Shown here: piece after piece, positions 10,412 to 21,206 of the stretch
How positions within the stretch are numbered: position 1 is the first letter of the stretch
How the letters are laid out: the number at the start of each line of letters is the position of its first letter
The notes under the pieces: generated by a model
The model's input: only the letters and a program-made list of their open reading frames with translations
Database searches by the model: none
What the model was told of the DNA's origin: nothing
Program-made: the position numbers and the translations under genes
Origin: Laetiporus sulphureus 93-53
Lineage: Eukaryota; Basidiomycota; Agaricomycetes; Polyporales; Laetiporaceae
Assembly (NCBI RefSeq): GCF_001632365.1
Contig: NW_024468512.1
Location: forward strand, 910,355-974,354
DNA length: 64,000 nucleotides
Reading direction: 5' to 3'

Positions 10412-12247
10412 CTAGTTGACTTTGAGACATGTCAACTCTCGCCTCGCCCAACGTTCATCTTCACTTAACGGATCAGTGAGTGGAAAGTATAGCACTTGAT
10501 ATAGTCGCTTCTTCCTGAGGTCACGAAGGGTGAGCAGATTGCTCCGCACTGAATCAGTTCTCACGCACTTCAGCTTATTGGCCCGCAGCCTGAATACGTT
10601 GAGTACCTTGGTCAAATCTGGCTGTTTCTGGCTAAGGCCATTCCGAGATGCATGGAAGGAATCAGCCCGGTCCTGTTTACCCAGTTCCTCCAAGCATATG
10701 CGCGACTTCTTCACTGTGTCAGGGACCAATATCTCATCATCCATCTTGTGCTTGTGTGGTTTGATTGTTTGCACAGGATGAAGGACCTCATGCAGCACCT
10801 GAGATGGAGAAACGTGGCGGTGGTACTGCGTCTCAATGGGATCTGTTGAACGGCAATTGGCCAATCCGGCGTCCCGTACGTCCGCCAGTATCCGTCTAGG
10901 AGATGTTCAGTCGGGTCAATAAGGAGAGGCTATGACTTACGTCGATGGATCAAAGACGAGGAGATTGATGCTGCCATCTGGGCATCGCTCGCAACCTACG
11001 ACAGTGCGTGAATGACCGTTATGCTGCAAGATGATGGGCATCTTGTCGGTAACGATGACAGAATTTGTGGATTTGAGCGCCTCGTTCAACGTCGTATGTT
11101 TTGGCGATGAAGTCCCCGAAGAAAAATGCTCCATGACCCATTTCATTAGTGGTTCCGGGCCTGTTCAATTTATTGAGAGGATAGAGGGGATCAGTAGAAG
11201 AATTGGACATACCATCTGCCAATTCAAAATCTACGAGCTGCGCACTGCAACGATGAATGCATCATGACACAGCTAGGCACCACACTCACGGTATTCCACG
11301 GTATGTATAAGCAACGTACAGCTCTTTGACAATCACTTAGCATTGGCCGCGAGGAACAGTGGACTTCTCACTTACCTCCAGTTCCAATAAATTTCCCAGT
11401 ACCGACTAAGTGACGCTTCAGCTGTTCTGCGCCCTCTTGATCATACCCTGTGAAGCAGTTAGTTACATGTATCAAATCCACACGTAACCTTGCTTCACAC
11501 CATTAGCCCAAGCTTCTTCGATCATCGACTGCAGATTCCGCACGCCGGGCGGGACGGGATGATCAAGCAAGGGGAAGTACATAGGTTGGTGATCCTGCAC
11601 CATCAAAGAGGCGCATGCCATAAGGAAGTTGCGATATCTAAGGTGTTCCCAGTCAAGGTTAATTCTTCATTTGTTGTACGAAACATACCCACAGCCCCAC
11701 GTTCTATCGAAGGCTTCACTTGCTACGTGCACAGCTCCTTCATGGCATAGCCATGCGCATTGCGTCTTGCCTTTCTCATGGGATTGTCGAAGTGCTCGTC
11801 GAATGACAGGAATTAGTCCTTGTCGTGTAGTCCTCAGAACTGCCAACATTTCATGCAAGACTACATTTGTTTGACATACCAGGACTGAAGTTGCGTGGAG
11901 GTAGACCCGTTTGCGTAGGGTTCCAGAAGATATTCTGCGTTGCCGGATTGCCGATGTTGGGTACATAAGGGGCGAACCAGCTGGTCTTCGAGGATGTGGC
12001 TGTCGGAGCGGACGAGGTCGATCCTAACGAAGCCGTTACGAAGTAGCTCCTGATTCGCGCAGTCGCTCACGGACATACTTTGCAAGGAGCTGTCAAAGTG
12101 TCCATTATAATGTACTTGTTGACTCTGTATGGAATGATCACTGAGATCCTTCGCGCATAGCTGGCAAGTTGTCCGGTCCCTGGGTCAATAGATCCATCAC
12201 ACTGCATTGAAGCACATATCGTCTGATGAAACGCACGAGGATTCCAT
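10412..12247 (-). CDS. Peptidase C78 family cysteine protease (ZUP1/ZUFSP, Mug105-like) with zinc finger
   Basis: Family of UFM1-specific proteases and of K63-ubiquitin deubiquitinases (human ZUP1, fission yeast Mug105). Exons: 12247-12237, 12179-12079, 12023-11880, 11818-11689, 11637-11501, 11447-11376, 11323-11290, 11244-11213, 11160-10941, 10895-10569, 10514-10412; 436 residues. An N-terminal finger (CQLCAKDLSDHS...H) is followed by the catalytic Cys in TWGCGYRNFLM (about Cys128) and the His/Asp pair in LQHNGHSRTVVG (about His270) and LVFDPS (about Asp291). The first coding exon is only 11 nt; it is the one model that opens with ATG, keeps frame and has a GTGCGT donor, but it is less certain than the rest. 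The 54-nt intron at 10515-10568 is in frame and stop-free. Confidence 0.9.
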
Positions 12248-12528
12248 TAATATTATAAAGCTTTGAAAATAAAGTACGTTTTGCAGAGACCGGTCGATAA
12301 CTGCACAAAAAACTAGGGTATCCGGAGTTCGAGTAGCAGTGTCGACGACTCGACGGAGAGTTAGACAACGCGACGGGCGCCAAACGCGGTGGGCTGTACG
12401 TGGGCGTCTACTACGCGCTGCACACGTGATAGAGGGAGACGCAAGCTCGACGCGCGTACCGCGAAGTGCCTGTCCCCAGTGTAGCTACTCCTCTTCATCT
12501 CCTTGTCCAGCCACGTCGACCTCTCAGC
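12248..12528. promoter_or_regulatory. Divergent promoter, C78 protease / proteasome alpha-4
   Basis: 281 bp shared upstream region of a deubiquitinase-type protease and a proteasome subunit. It holds a CACGTG at 12423-12428. No copy of the yeast Rpn4/PACE element was seen by eye. Confidence 0.5.
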
Positions 12529-13784
12529 ATGTCCAGGTCCTACGATCGCGGTAGGCTGAAGCTATACTTCCCGGGCGACGAAACACTTAGGTATCGCCTT
12601 TCTAGCCCTCACCGTCTTCTCTCCGGATGGCCACTTGTTCCAGGTTAGTTTCACGTTTGTCTGGATTGATGGACACGTCAAGCTGAGCTTTTATGCCGCA
12701 TCTGTTAGGTTGAGTATGCACTAGAAGCTGTAAAGAAGGGAACATGTGCCGTATGTCGCCCGCCTATGTCCAACGAACGTTAACGATCTTACTTGCCCTC
12801 GTAGGTCGGAGTTCGTGGAAAAGACGTTGTTGTACTGGGCGTCGAGAAGAAGTCGGTACTTCAGCTGCAAGACCCACGTACCGTGCGCAAAGTCGTTATG
12901 CTTGATGATCACATATGTCTCGCGTTTGCTGGTGTGTTGCTCCCTGCGAGCCATCAATGCATGTCCTAAACGCGCATATAGGCCTCAATGCGGATGGACG
13001 CGTCCTGATTGACAAGGCACGGATAGAATGCCAGAGTCATCGCTTGACAGTCGAAGATCCAGTCACCGTGGAGTACATCACAAGACATATTGCTGGTATA
13101 CAGCAGGTACGCGATCGCTTGCAGCCCACCAGAGAGTTTCGCTCATGCTCATTAGAAATATACACAATCTGGTGGTGTGCGGCCATTTGGTATCTCAACT
13201 CTGATCGTCGGCTTCGATCCCCATGACACCAGGCCACGGCTCTACCAGACCGAACCGGGAGGGATCTACAGCGCATGGAAGGTATGCGAGAACTGCTGCC
13301 GTGTCGCGAAATAGATATATCGATTGATATCGGGATAGGCGAATGCGATTGGCAGGTCTTCGAAGACGGTCCGGGAATTCTTGGAAAAGAACCACAGGGA
13401 CGACATGACCAGAGATGAGACCATCAAGCTCACGATCAAAAGTTTGCTTGAGGTTGTTCAGACAGGAGCAAAGAACATTGAGATCAATGTCATGGAGGGC
13501 TACAGCAAGGTTACTGTATGTCATTCAGCCAAACTTCCATGGTTGTGGATGCTGAGACCCAGAATTGTAGAGCCTGGATCTCGCGCAAATCGAGGAGATT
13601 GTTGCAGATATCGAGCGAGAGAAAGAAGCCGGTATGTGTCCTGTATATGCGGTCGTCGACGTGCTCACTAGTGACTCATATAACAGAGGCGGAGAGAAAG
13701 CGATCAAGGTTGGCTGCGACAGCGGCCGGCCAGGCTGCTATGTCGCAGGCAGTTCCTGGATTGGACCAGTCTTCAGGACTCTAG
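12529..13784 (+). CDS. PRE6: 20S proteasome subunit alpha-4 (PRE6/PSMA7)
   Basis: Structural alpha-ring subunit of the 20S proteasome. Exons: 12529-12550, 12606-12643, 12709-12750, 12805-12931, 12982-13106, 13156-13281, 13339-13515, 13571-13631, 13687-13784; 271 residues. The alpha-type N-terminal signature is split over the first three exons ([28 protein letters not shown]). Alpha-4 features follow: [51 protein letters not shown]. It ends in a charged coiled tail about 20 residues longer than in human. Every intron is 49-65 nt and keeps phase. Transcribed toward the phosphomutase gene; only 159 bp separate the two stop codons. Confidence 0.96.
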
Positions 13785-13943
13785 TGGATGAATATTGTAT
13801 ATTATCATTGTCTCTTTGTTTCCGAATGCAATTGTATCCGCATGCTCATATACAGAGCTTCACACATGAGACATCGGTCCGTTGGAATTGCCATTGGCAA
13901 GCTTTGGGGAGAGCGTGTATTGCACCTATTTCTCATTACAGTT

Positions 13944-16886
13944 TCACGCGCGAGCCAATCCGTTCTTCTCTGCCTCCATCCATTCGGTGGCCAATTCTTC
14001 GACCACCTTGGGCAGCAGCGAGCGCACTTTTTCGGCGTCTTTGCCACTACCTTCAAGGTAGTACTTGATCTACTCGCGGTGAGTATGCTGATGCCAAGAA
14101 AGTTCAATAGCTCACCTTCGGTTCGGTCCCGCTCGTTCTAAGGAGATGATGCATCAGTCATTGACGAGTCGCGGGAACAAAACCACGCCATACCTCGTCG
14201 TCAACGTGATCTTCGTCGCATCCACAGCAGATTCTGCCCTAAACTGGATCATGTGCCCCGAAGATAGCGGCAAAGTAGGCTTGTAAGTCGGAGGATTCGA
14301 GCTATCGTATCCGATCGTGAGGTCACGTATACCAGTAACGGTCAGCCCGGCAATGGTGCGTGGATAGCTCGGACGAGCAGAAGTTGCCTGTATTGATGAG
14401 CATGAGTACATGCATAATGAAGGCGGTCGGTCGTTGAAAGACGAACTGTGTCGTCGTAGTCTCGCAAATTAGCGAATATCCTATCGATCGTTGGTGTGTC
14501 GTTGCAGACGAAGTAGCTGTTACTAGTCTATCAAAATGACCTGTCAGATACGTATGAAATGTTCACAGGAGGCAACAGACCTGGAAATATCCATATCTGC
14601 AGCAATCGTGGTTCAGTTGTTTCTTCGCCTCCGTCAGATGCTAGGACGTACCGTTGATACAATTCTTCTAAATGCGAACTGGCGGTCTTGCCCTGCGCAT
14701 GCAGTGTCGCAACCATCTCCGCGAATACCATCTGTAGCTATTCTGAGCATTTCTTCTGAATCGGCCAAAAGGTAACGTCACGAACGCTAGCCGCAACGCC
14801 ATCCTTGTCCCTAATCTCTGAACCAAACATGAACCCAATGGCTTCTTCGTATCCGAAGGGAACTTCATAGCCCTCGCGTTCTAATGCTAGCGCAGTGTTC
14901 CCGATGAATTTGAAGCCTAGACAGAACAGTCATCATCCAATGCGACTGCATGGAACATTTCAATCTGACCCGTAAGACATTCCGCAAACTTGAAGCCTTC
15001 TATATGCGCCATAGTCTCGATCATTTTCGAGCTGACAGTCGAGGCGACCATGGCAAGTTTCCCTACAATGTGCTTTTATGAACATTATGTTGCTCCCAGC
15101 CGAAACTGCGGACGTACCAATAGGCTTCCCAGAGGCTTTGTACCGGACTAGAACCGCGCTAGCAAAGAGAGTACCTAGCTGGTCGCCTGTAAACATAATC
15201 CGTTTGCCGTTGGCACTACATCGAATAACAAAAAGTGACATCAAGCGGATGACAAGTCCGCGGCATAAACGGAATGCACCTTATTTCTGCTGCAGCAAAT
15301 CGGTCTGCGTCTGGATCCTGAGCCAGCACGTAGTCAGCTGAACATCTATCAGCTGTGGCCATTGCGAGATCCTGGTCAGGTTATCAGGAAGTGCGCATAA
15401 TTGAGGTTGCAGATATAGTCACCAATGCCCCTGATCATCAGAAGATCAGTCTCCTAACGGAAAGATACCAACGAAGCTGCATACCCTTCTCTTCCGGATT
15501 GGGGAACTTTACTGTCGGAAAGTCTGGGTCGGGTTGCTGTTGCTCTTTGACGGCAATAAATGGAGCGAAACCGAACGTCTTGAACGCTCTGACCATGAAG
15601 GGGTGGCTAACTCCATGCATCGAAGTGTTGACGAATTTCAAGGATGCTCCGCCGTTCAAAGACCTTCCAATTGAGTGAATTTGCATCCGTGAACATGGAT
15701 ATTGGATATCGTATCCGACCTGTCAATGCATAATGCGGATAGACTGGCGAAGTATGCTTCTTGCATCTCGGCTGTACGGTCTATACATAGGGAAGAGGAC
15801 CTGATGCCGTTGGTTTCCCAAGTCTTAGGCTCCAGATTGGCCTTGATCGAGTCGGATATTCCCTTATCGTGAGGTTCGATGATCTTGACTGAGCATCAGA
15901 GCCTGCGGCATAAGGACGAGAAATGGCCGTGCCTGGACAGCGTTCTCCCAGTATACCTGTGATCACGGCATTAGCCATGCGCACATGTGCAGCTACGGAT
16001 CGCACACTTTGTAACCATTGTCATACTAGCGGAGAATCAGTCTCAGGCCACCGCCGCAATCGCAATTGTACTACATACCTTTGGATTGTGGCTTGCTACA
16101 CATTGTAGAAAGTTCTTATGTCAGAGGCTGTAGTCCGTTGAAAGAGACGCACCGGTGATCATGATGCCACAAGCCGCATTGAGTTTCTTTACGCTAAACG
16201 GAACGCTACCCCCGCATATCGAGGTGAAATCACAGGAGACCTTGAGCAAGAATAATGAACTTACAGTGGAGTGTGGATGAGTCCTTCGTGAAGATAGACT
16301 TTAACGTTGTTTGCTATGAAGACAGCGGCCGTCAAAGCCGCCCATCTTTCTGAATTGTGCCGATGATCATGACCGACTACGACACCTCTTGTCGCAGCAT
16401 CAGCGACCATCTTCAAGACATATGCGCACAGACCCTGGGGCGTAAAGTATTATGCATAACGTGAGAGACAAAGGTGGTTTGAGATCATATGGACCATTAC
16501 CTGAGAAGCTTGGATAATGATAAGGTCGTTCATACGCGAGAATCCCGCTTCCATTCGACCCCTGAGACCTGTATACGTAGTTGAATTCGATCTTTTCCCG
16601 ACAAATTCCTCGAGGCCACATACCCGCAGTGCCAAACTCGATGTGTTTCCTGCAGGAGAGACAGTTCAGTGAGTATCATATTTTGCCAGAAACTTCCGTT
16701 TGGAGGAACCTCAAGCGTTTCTCAAGTTCAGCTGTCTCGCCAGCTGCATATAGCTTCTCAATCTCGCGATGTGTCTCTTCATTCTGGAAATCTCACATTA
16801 GCTCCTTCAGAACTGTTCGAGTAGAGAACGAACTTCACTCTATCGAGGCGCAACCACTCTTGCACGAGAGCTTCGAGCGAGGACAT
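13944..16886 (-). CDS. PGM2-like phosphopentomutase / phosphoglucomutase, 22 exons
   Basis: Alpha-D-phosphohexomutase family, PGM2/yeast Pgm3 branch, interconverting ribose-1-P and ribose-5-P (and glucose phosphates). Exons: 16886-16839, 16783-16710, 16649-16624, 16568-16501, 16434-16265, 16205-16153, 16095-16079, 16025-16008, 15956-15933, 15883-15720, 15663-15485, 15430-15423, 15371-15280, 15215-15118, 15062-14970, 14916-14786, 14731-14652, 14596-14581, 14527-14447, 14387-14194, 14137-14116, 14069-13944; 593 residues. Landmarks: FGTAGLRGRM, phosphoserine loop TASHNPK (Ser148), metal loop DPDADR (302-307), FTGDQLGTL, FGYEEAIGF, and the phosphate-binding end RTSGTEPKIKYY. One exon is 8 nt (15423-15430). 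Intron 15884-15932 seems to use a GC donor. Confidence 0.93.
15423..15430 (-). other. 8-nt internal exon of the phosphomutase gene
   Basis: The frame and family sequence (EEKGALDLAMATADR) need GGGCATTG between introns 15431-15484 (54 nt, GTATGC..CAG) and 15372-15422 (51 nt, GTGACT..CAG). Skipping these eight bases breaks the frame and loses the conserved GAL. Confidence 0.75.
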
Positions 16887-17175
16887 TTCAGATACCAGTA
16901 AGTGGTGGACCACAGCGTCAGACAATGGCCCGATTGGTCGATCGACGACTGCACTTCGTGATTCGTAGTAGCAGATGGTCGCATATACACGGTATTCGAC
17001 GCATCGAGTCGCGAGGCAGAACATAAACAAGTGTATTCATCTGGCATGTGAAGATCCCTCTTTTTCGTGTGGAAAGTCACGCAAGTACATCATGGTAACC
17101 CGAGTAGATATAAGCACTTTCCAAGGCTAATCTCCCCGTGTACAATAGAATAATGTCCGAAACGTCCACCACAGA
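16887..17175. other. Intergenic: phosphomutase promoter and kinase 3' UTR
   Basis: 289 bp between the phosphomutase start and the stop of the next minus-strand gene. The open frames seen here extend the phosphomutase first exon upstream and have no family support. Confidence 0.4.
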
Positions 17176-18540
17176 CTACATTTTCTGTGAATTCATGCCC
17201 AATGCCAAAGCTCTTGCACCTACCGCAGCGGCATCGTTCACAACCTCCACGCGCTTGAATACGAACCCTCTGCGCTTCAGCTCGTCCAGAATGAGCGCGC
17301 GGTAAGAGTCTACTCCAGACAACGACCCGCCAAGGCACAGGATACTCTCGGAGGCGCGGATCGTCCGTCCCTCACTTTCCTCCTTCTCTCCCTTCAATAG
17401 GATGCAGATTTGATCAACCAGCGCACTACTCGCAGCTTGAAGAACCTTGAGAGCAAGAGGGTCTCGGTCTTCGAAAGCAGCGGCGAATACGAGTGGAGAC
17501 AGCGAAGAGAGACGTTTCTCGCGCGGGAAGAGAATGGGGTTCGGCTCGGCGGCAGGAACAGCGTTCGGCGAAGCCGTATCATTTGGCGTCGGAGCTGGTG
17601 ACGCCGGGGTGGGAAGAGCGACGGGATCAGGCAGATGAATGATTGTAAGCAATTCGTGCACGTCATCAACGCCAAAGCGGTGCAAAATGCGATTCTTCAG
17701 TCCCCGTAGCTTTCCATTAAACTCCGGCGCGCCAGTCGTCTGAAGTGCGACAATCACTATGGCATCTCAGAAGACATATGCGTACTGAAACTCACCCCAG
17801 TCGTTCTTTGCCTTATACTAGCACGATCTGCTTCTTCAAGAACCTGACGGACAGCCTCCCGTCCCACATGGAATCCACCACCTTCATCGCCCAAGATCCA
17901 ACCCCATCCACCCACTCGACCCAATTCTTCTAGGCCTACAATATCGCTGCTTGCTGCTGCACCAATTTCGCCTCCACTGTTCACTCTCTGCATTGCCAGT
18001 GTGGTTTCCCGGAAGCTGACTACGATGCCACCCGTGCCGGCAACGACTGCAACTGCACCAGTGACGTCGGGGTATAGCTTCATAGGAGCAGCGAGCAAAT
18101 GCGTATCATTTGCGATCCGTGTCGTGACGCCGAGCAGGGCCTCGACAGCAGGCGTCAACACAGCAACAGCGGCAGGGGAGTCACAACCCGAGACACCGAG
18201 CCAGGCTGCAGTGAAGTATGGATGCCCGGCAGGAGGCGGAAGAGACAGTGGGAGATCTAACCGGCCACGGGGGCCATTAGCCAATCATTAGAACAACAAA
18301 AGTCCGCCTAGGAGCAGCGCACGCACTATGACCTGGTAGCTCAGTCTTAAGTGTGGAAACTTGACACTCGCGCAGAGCTTTCTCAACCGTTTCTTGCACT
18401 ACTGCCAGGAAGGGTGCCAACCCAAGGTACGCGAAGTTGGACGGTCCACCGAGAGCGCGGGCGACAACATTGCATGAGCTATCCGCGATCACAGCGGCTG
18501 CCTTCGACCCCCCACAGTCAACGCACAAGTAGAGAGACAT
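17176..18540 (-). CDS. N-acetylglucosamine kinase-like ATPase (BadF/BadG/BcrA/BcrD family)
   Basis: Sugar kinase of the ASKHA fold, probably phosphorylating GlcNAc released from chitin or glycoproteins. Exons: 18540-18327, 18256-17819, 17756-17176; 410 residues. Landmarks: N-terminal phosphate loop CVDCGGSKAAAVI, WLGVSGCDSP, RIANDTHLLA, VVAGTGGIVVSF, GGWGWILGDEGGGFHVGREA and the late ILCLGGSL with VNDAAAVGARALALG. The segment about residues 245-290 is Pro/Ala-rich and is an extra loop compared with human NAGK. The first intron has two possible donors in the same phase (GTGCGT preferred), so one or two residues around position 72 are uncertain. The substrate is inferred from the family only. 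Confidence 0.87.
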
Positions 18541-19181
18541 TTGCACTGGAATGAGGCAGAGCTTAGTTGATGGGGTGTCGTGCGTCGGTGGAAGGGTTTT
18601 AACAGATTGTTGTCGGCCCTTCGTGTCCGGGGGGAACCTTATAGACAAGAGTGGGAGAAAACATGGAAAGCGCCTGAGAACAGAGTAAGGTACGAGTCCT
18701 TGCGCGAACAATCAGCAGGCCAAAGCTTGAGCACACGACGCGCTGGCAGAGATAACCCATCGAGACCCATCGAGATCGGTGTTCGCCGGCGCTTCTGTGG
18801 AACTTAGGTGTACCGTAATAGCTTCCGTTTGTAATGCTGTAGGCAGGAGCAGAGCAAGTCTACTAATGCTGATATCGTTCGCACCCTCGCTTGATTAGCA
18901 CGAACATGTCTGAGGTCTCTGTTGTGGCCCAGTCAACAGAAAGTCCCCGCACTGACGTGGCCATCTGGCACGGCGCCAGATCACTTAAAATGGTCGCGCG
19001 CTCTGCATCGTCCGACCATCTAATTTCTTCACGAAAGAGTGCCATTCTTGATTAGAAGATGCACGGCCCAGAAGACCATCTGGTCTTGACAGCGTTCGCT
19101 GGCCCAAGGAGGTCACCAGCGTCGATAGCCGCGAACTCGAACTGTGATGTACGAAATCCGCGAGGTTCTATACTAGTTGCA
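18541..19181. other. Intergenic, no gene seen
   Basis: 641 bp between the kinase start and the acyltransferase stop. A 60-codon minus-strand frame (18863-19045) has no recognisable features. A 10-bp unit (cccatcgaga) is repeated twice in tandem at 18757-18776. Probably kinase promoter plus acyltransferase 3' UTR. Confidence 0.4.
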
Positions 19182-20930
19182 TCATTTGGCTAACATAATT
19201 GTATCAGGAAAATCTGGAGCACCCAATTCAGCAGCAAGTGTCGTTTCCACTATAGACTTCGCCCAGGAAGGGACCGCAAAACATATATCAACCGCTTTTC
19301 CAGATGATGCCCGTCTGCCGTTATCCATCCGCGTCAGGTTGGCTCGGAACACCCTCAAGTACCGGTCGTTGATCCCTGAGGTGTGGAAACGTGCTTGTTC
19401 GGGATATCCGAAATGCACCGATTGCCAGTCGAGCCTGGTAGGTGCAATCAAATTCATGCTCATGTGGAAAGGGGGTCTAGGACTCACGACAGATTCGAAT
19501 TGACAGACATGCTTCCGGGAGGGGAAGCAAAGAACATCGACAGTCCAGTATTGGCCGCGGACAGCATCTGATCGCTCGCAACGGACATGTATTGCTCTAA
19601 GACGTCCGGCTTTCTGTAGTGATCGATGGCAGCTCGCAGCGCGATTGCAGTGGTAATCAGGCAATTATCGTCATCAGGTATGTACGCTGGTATCTGCAGC
19701 AGATTGCGTTGTACAGCAAAGATCCTGACGCTATCTGAAGACACAGGTCACGTACGATGTATATTGCGTTGCCTGCAACGGCTTCCTCGACGCATGCGAC
19801 CGGAAGGTTTCTATACTGCGAATGCTGGTTTCCATGTGATGGGTGATCAATCGGGACGAGTACGTACACTGGCGGCATTTGTAATGGTGCGAATCGGCAA
19901 TCCCCAAGCACCGACCTAAAACATTCGCAATATAGGCCGATAAGCAGTCCTGTCTGGAGAGATTGACGGTTCCGCCTGCCGCTTCGACAAATTTATCCCG
20001 CAGGTGTCCTAGTTTCTCTTCGTTGATGCGAGCATCGACGCGACAGATATTGACGTTCATTTCGGCGTACCGGGCAGCAAGCGCTGCGAGTTCGTACGTC
20101 CGGGAGAGATGCGACATCAGAGGAAGGTATTGCTCTACCACGTCTTGAGGAGGGCTCAAGAAGTGATACTTGGTGAATGTCGGTATGGACTCTAGGTCGC
20201 CACGAAGTTCATGGTATGTCCGAGACAAAATCAGCATGAACTGAAGCAACACTGTTGCATCGCCTGCATCGATATCGTTCAGCATGACTGTAACGAATTA
20301 CGATGTGACAAAATATCGACCCAGTGTATGATGCCAGGAGACACCAATGGCTGTTTCCGTGTTGGCTATCGATAGTTTGAACAGAAGAAGCGGGGAATCC
20401 GTATTCACCGGATTGGCACCAGTTGACGGGAGGTATTTCTTCAAATCATCCTGAATTACTCTTGAGTCCTCTGGACCTGCAACGCCCTCGGCCTTCCGAT
20501 CGATTGAGATTGGCACGGAGGAGTTCGTGAGCAATATCTGAAGTTACGACGGGCATACAGTGTGAGCATTGTCATGTTCCTCCTTCGACATTCATCGCTT
20601 CCACTCCAGCTAGCCTCTTTCAGTTGTTGTAATCGACCAGCTGCGTGAGGGTAGCACTGAAGTGCTTTAGATAGGGCCCCGGCGAAACGGAGCACATCTA
20701 CAGCAACAGGTACGACGTGAACGTTCTTGATCTATAGCCATCAAGTACGACTTGTATCAGTACGCTAATCCTCAAATGGTTCACATAAGGCTAATAAAGT
20801 AAAGTGGGCACAATTTGCAACATACGTAAGTCAACCACAGCTCGTATCCGGGCAGATCAACCGAAGTGATGGACCCAACTTCAGCTGAAGTAGGACGCTT
20901 TGGCCGAGCAATTATCTGATGAAGAGACAT
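19182..20930 (-). pseudogene. BAHD/trichothecene-type acyltransferase (PF02458-like) with apparent frameshift
   Basis: Acyl-CoA-dependent transferase family of fungal secondary metabolism. Exons: 20930-20826, 20731-about 20615, 20537-20321, 20263-19868, 19815-19756, 19693-19488, 19434-19182. The catalytic HxxxD is made by a splice (WHHTLG|DAT). Other landmarks: YPHAAGRL, RQDCLSAYIANVLGRCLG, RTITNAASYRNLPVA, AGNAIYI, NSNLSLDW and HFGYPEQARF. Between GRCLG and LPIRTITN the frame changes by one base at a run of four C (19902-19905, plus strand); with three it reads through and gives about 450 residues. The junction near 20615-20537 has no GT donor in phase; a GC donor at 20614 is the only fit. 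It may be a decaying gene, a sequence error, or an active gene I have mis-modelled. Confidence 0.7.
19902..19905 (-). other. Apparent +1 frameshift at a homopolymer
   Basis: On the minus strand the run GGGG lies in the acyltransferase codons for C-L-G-L-P. Four G put the conserved RTITNAAS in another frame, three G restore it. No intron of plausible size explains the shift without deleting conserved residues. Confidence 0.65.
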
Positions 20931-21206
20931 ACCAGCTCAACGGTGGGCCGATCCGGGAGAAGCGATGTATATGGAGTTTGCCATCACGCGTGCAGAAGTG
21001 ACCAATGTGTGCGGCAGCTACTAAACCTACTTCTTATGTAGGGGACAAGCAAGCGCGACAGCGATTATACGAGCATACAGGTAGCATGCAACACTAATGA
21101 GGGCATAATTGACACGGTCTAACGAACAAGAGCCATAAACAGGGACCAATGGAGTCGAATTGTAAGGATAGGTATTGAACACCCGTTTCTCGGACATTTT
21201 CCTCCG

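Noticed and set aside
18863..19045. 60-codon minus-strand open frame with ATG
   Set aside because: No homologue known to me, no splice continuation into the acyltransferase, which already ends properly at 19182.
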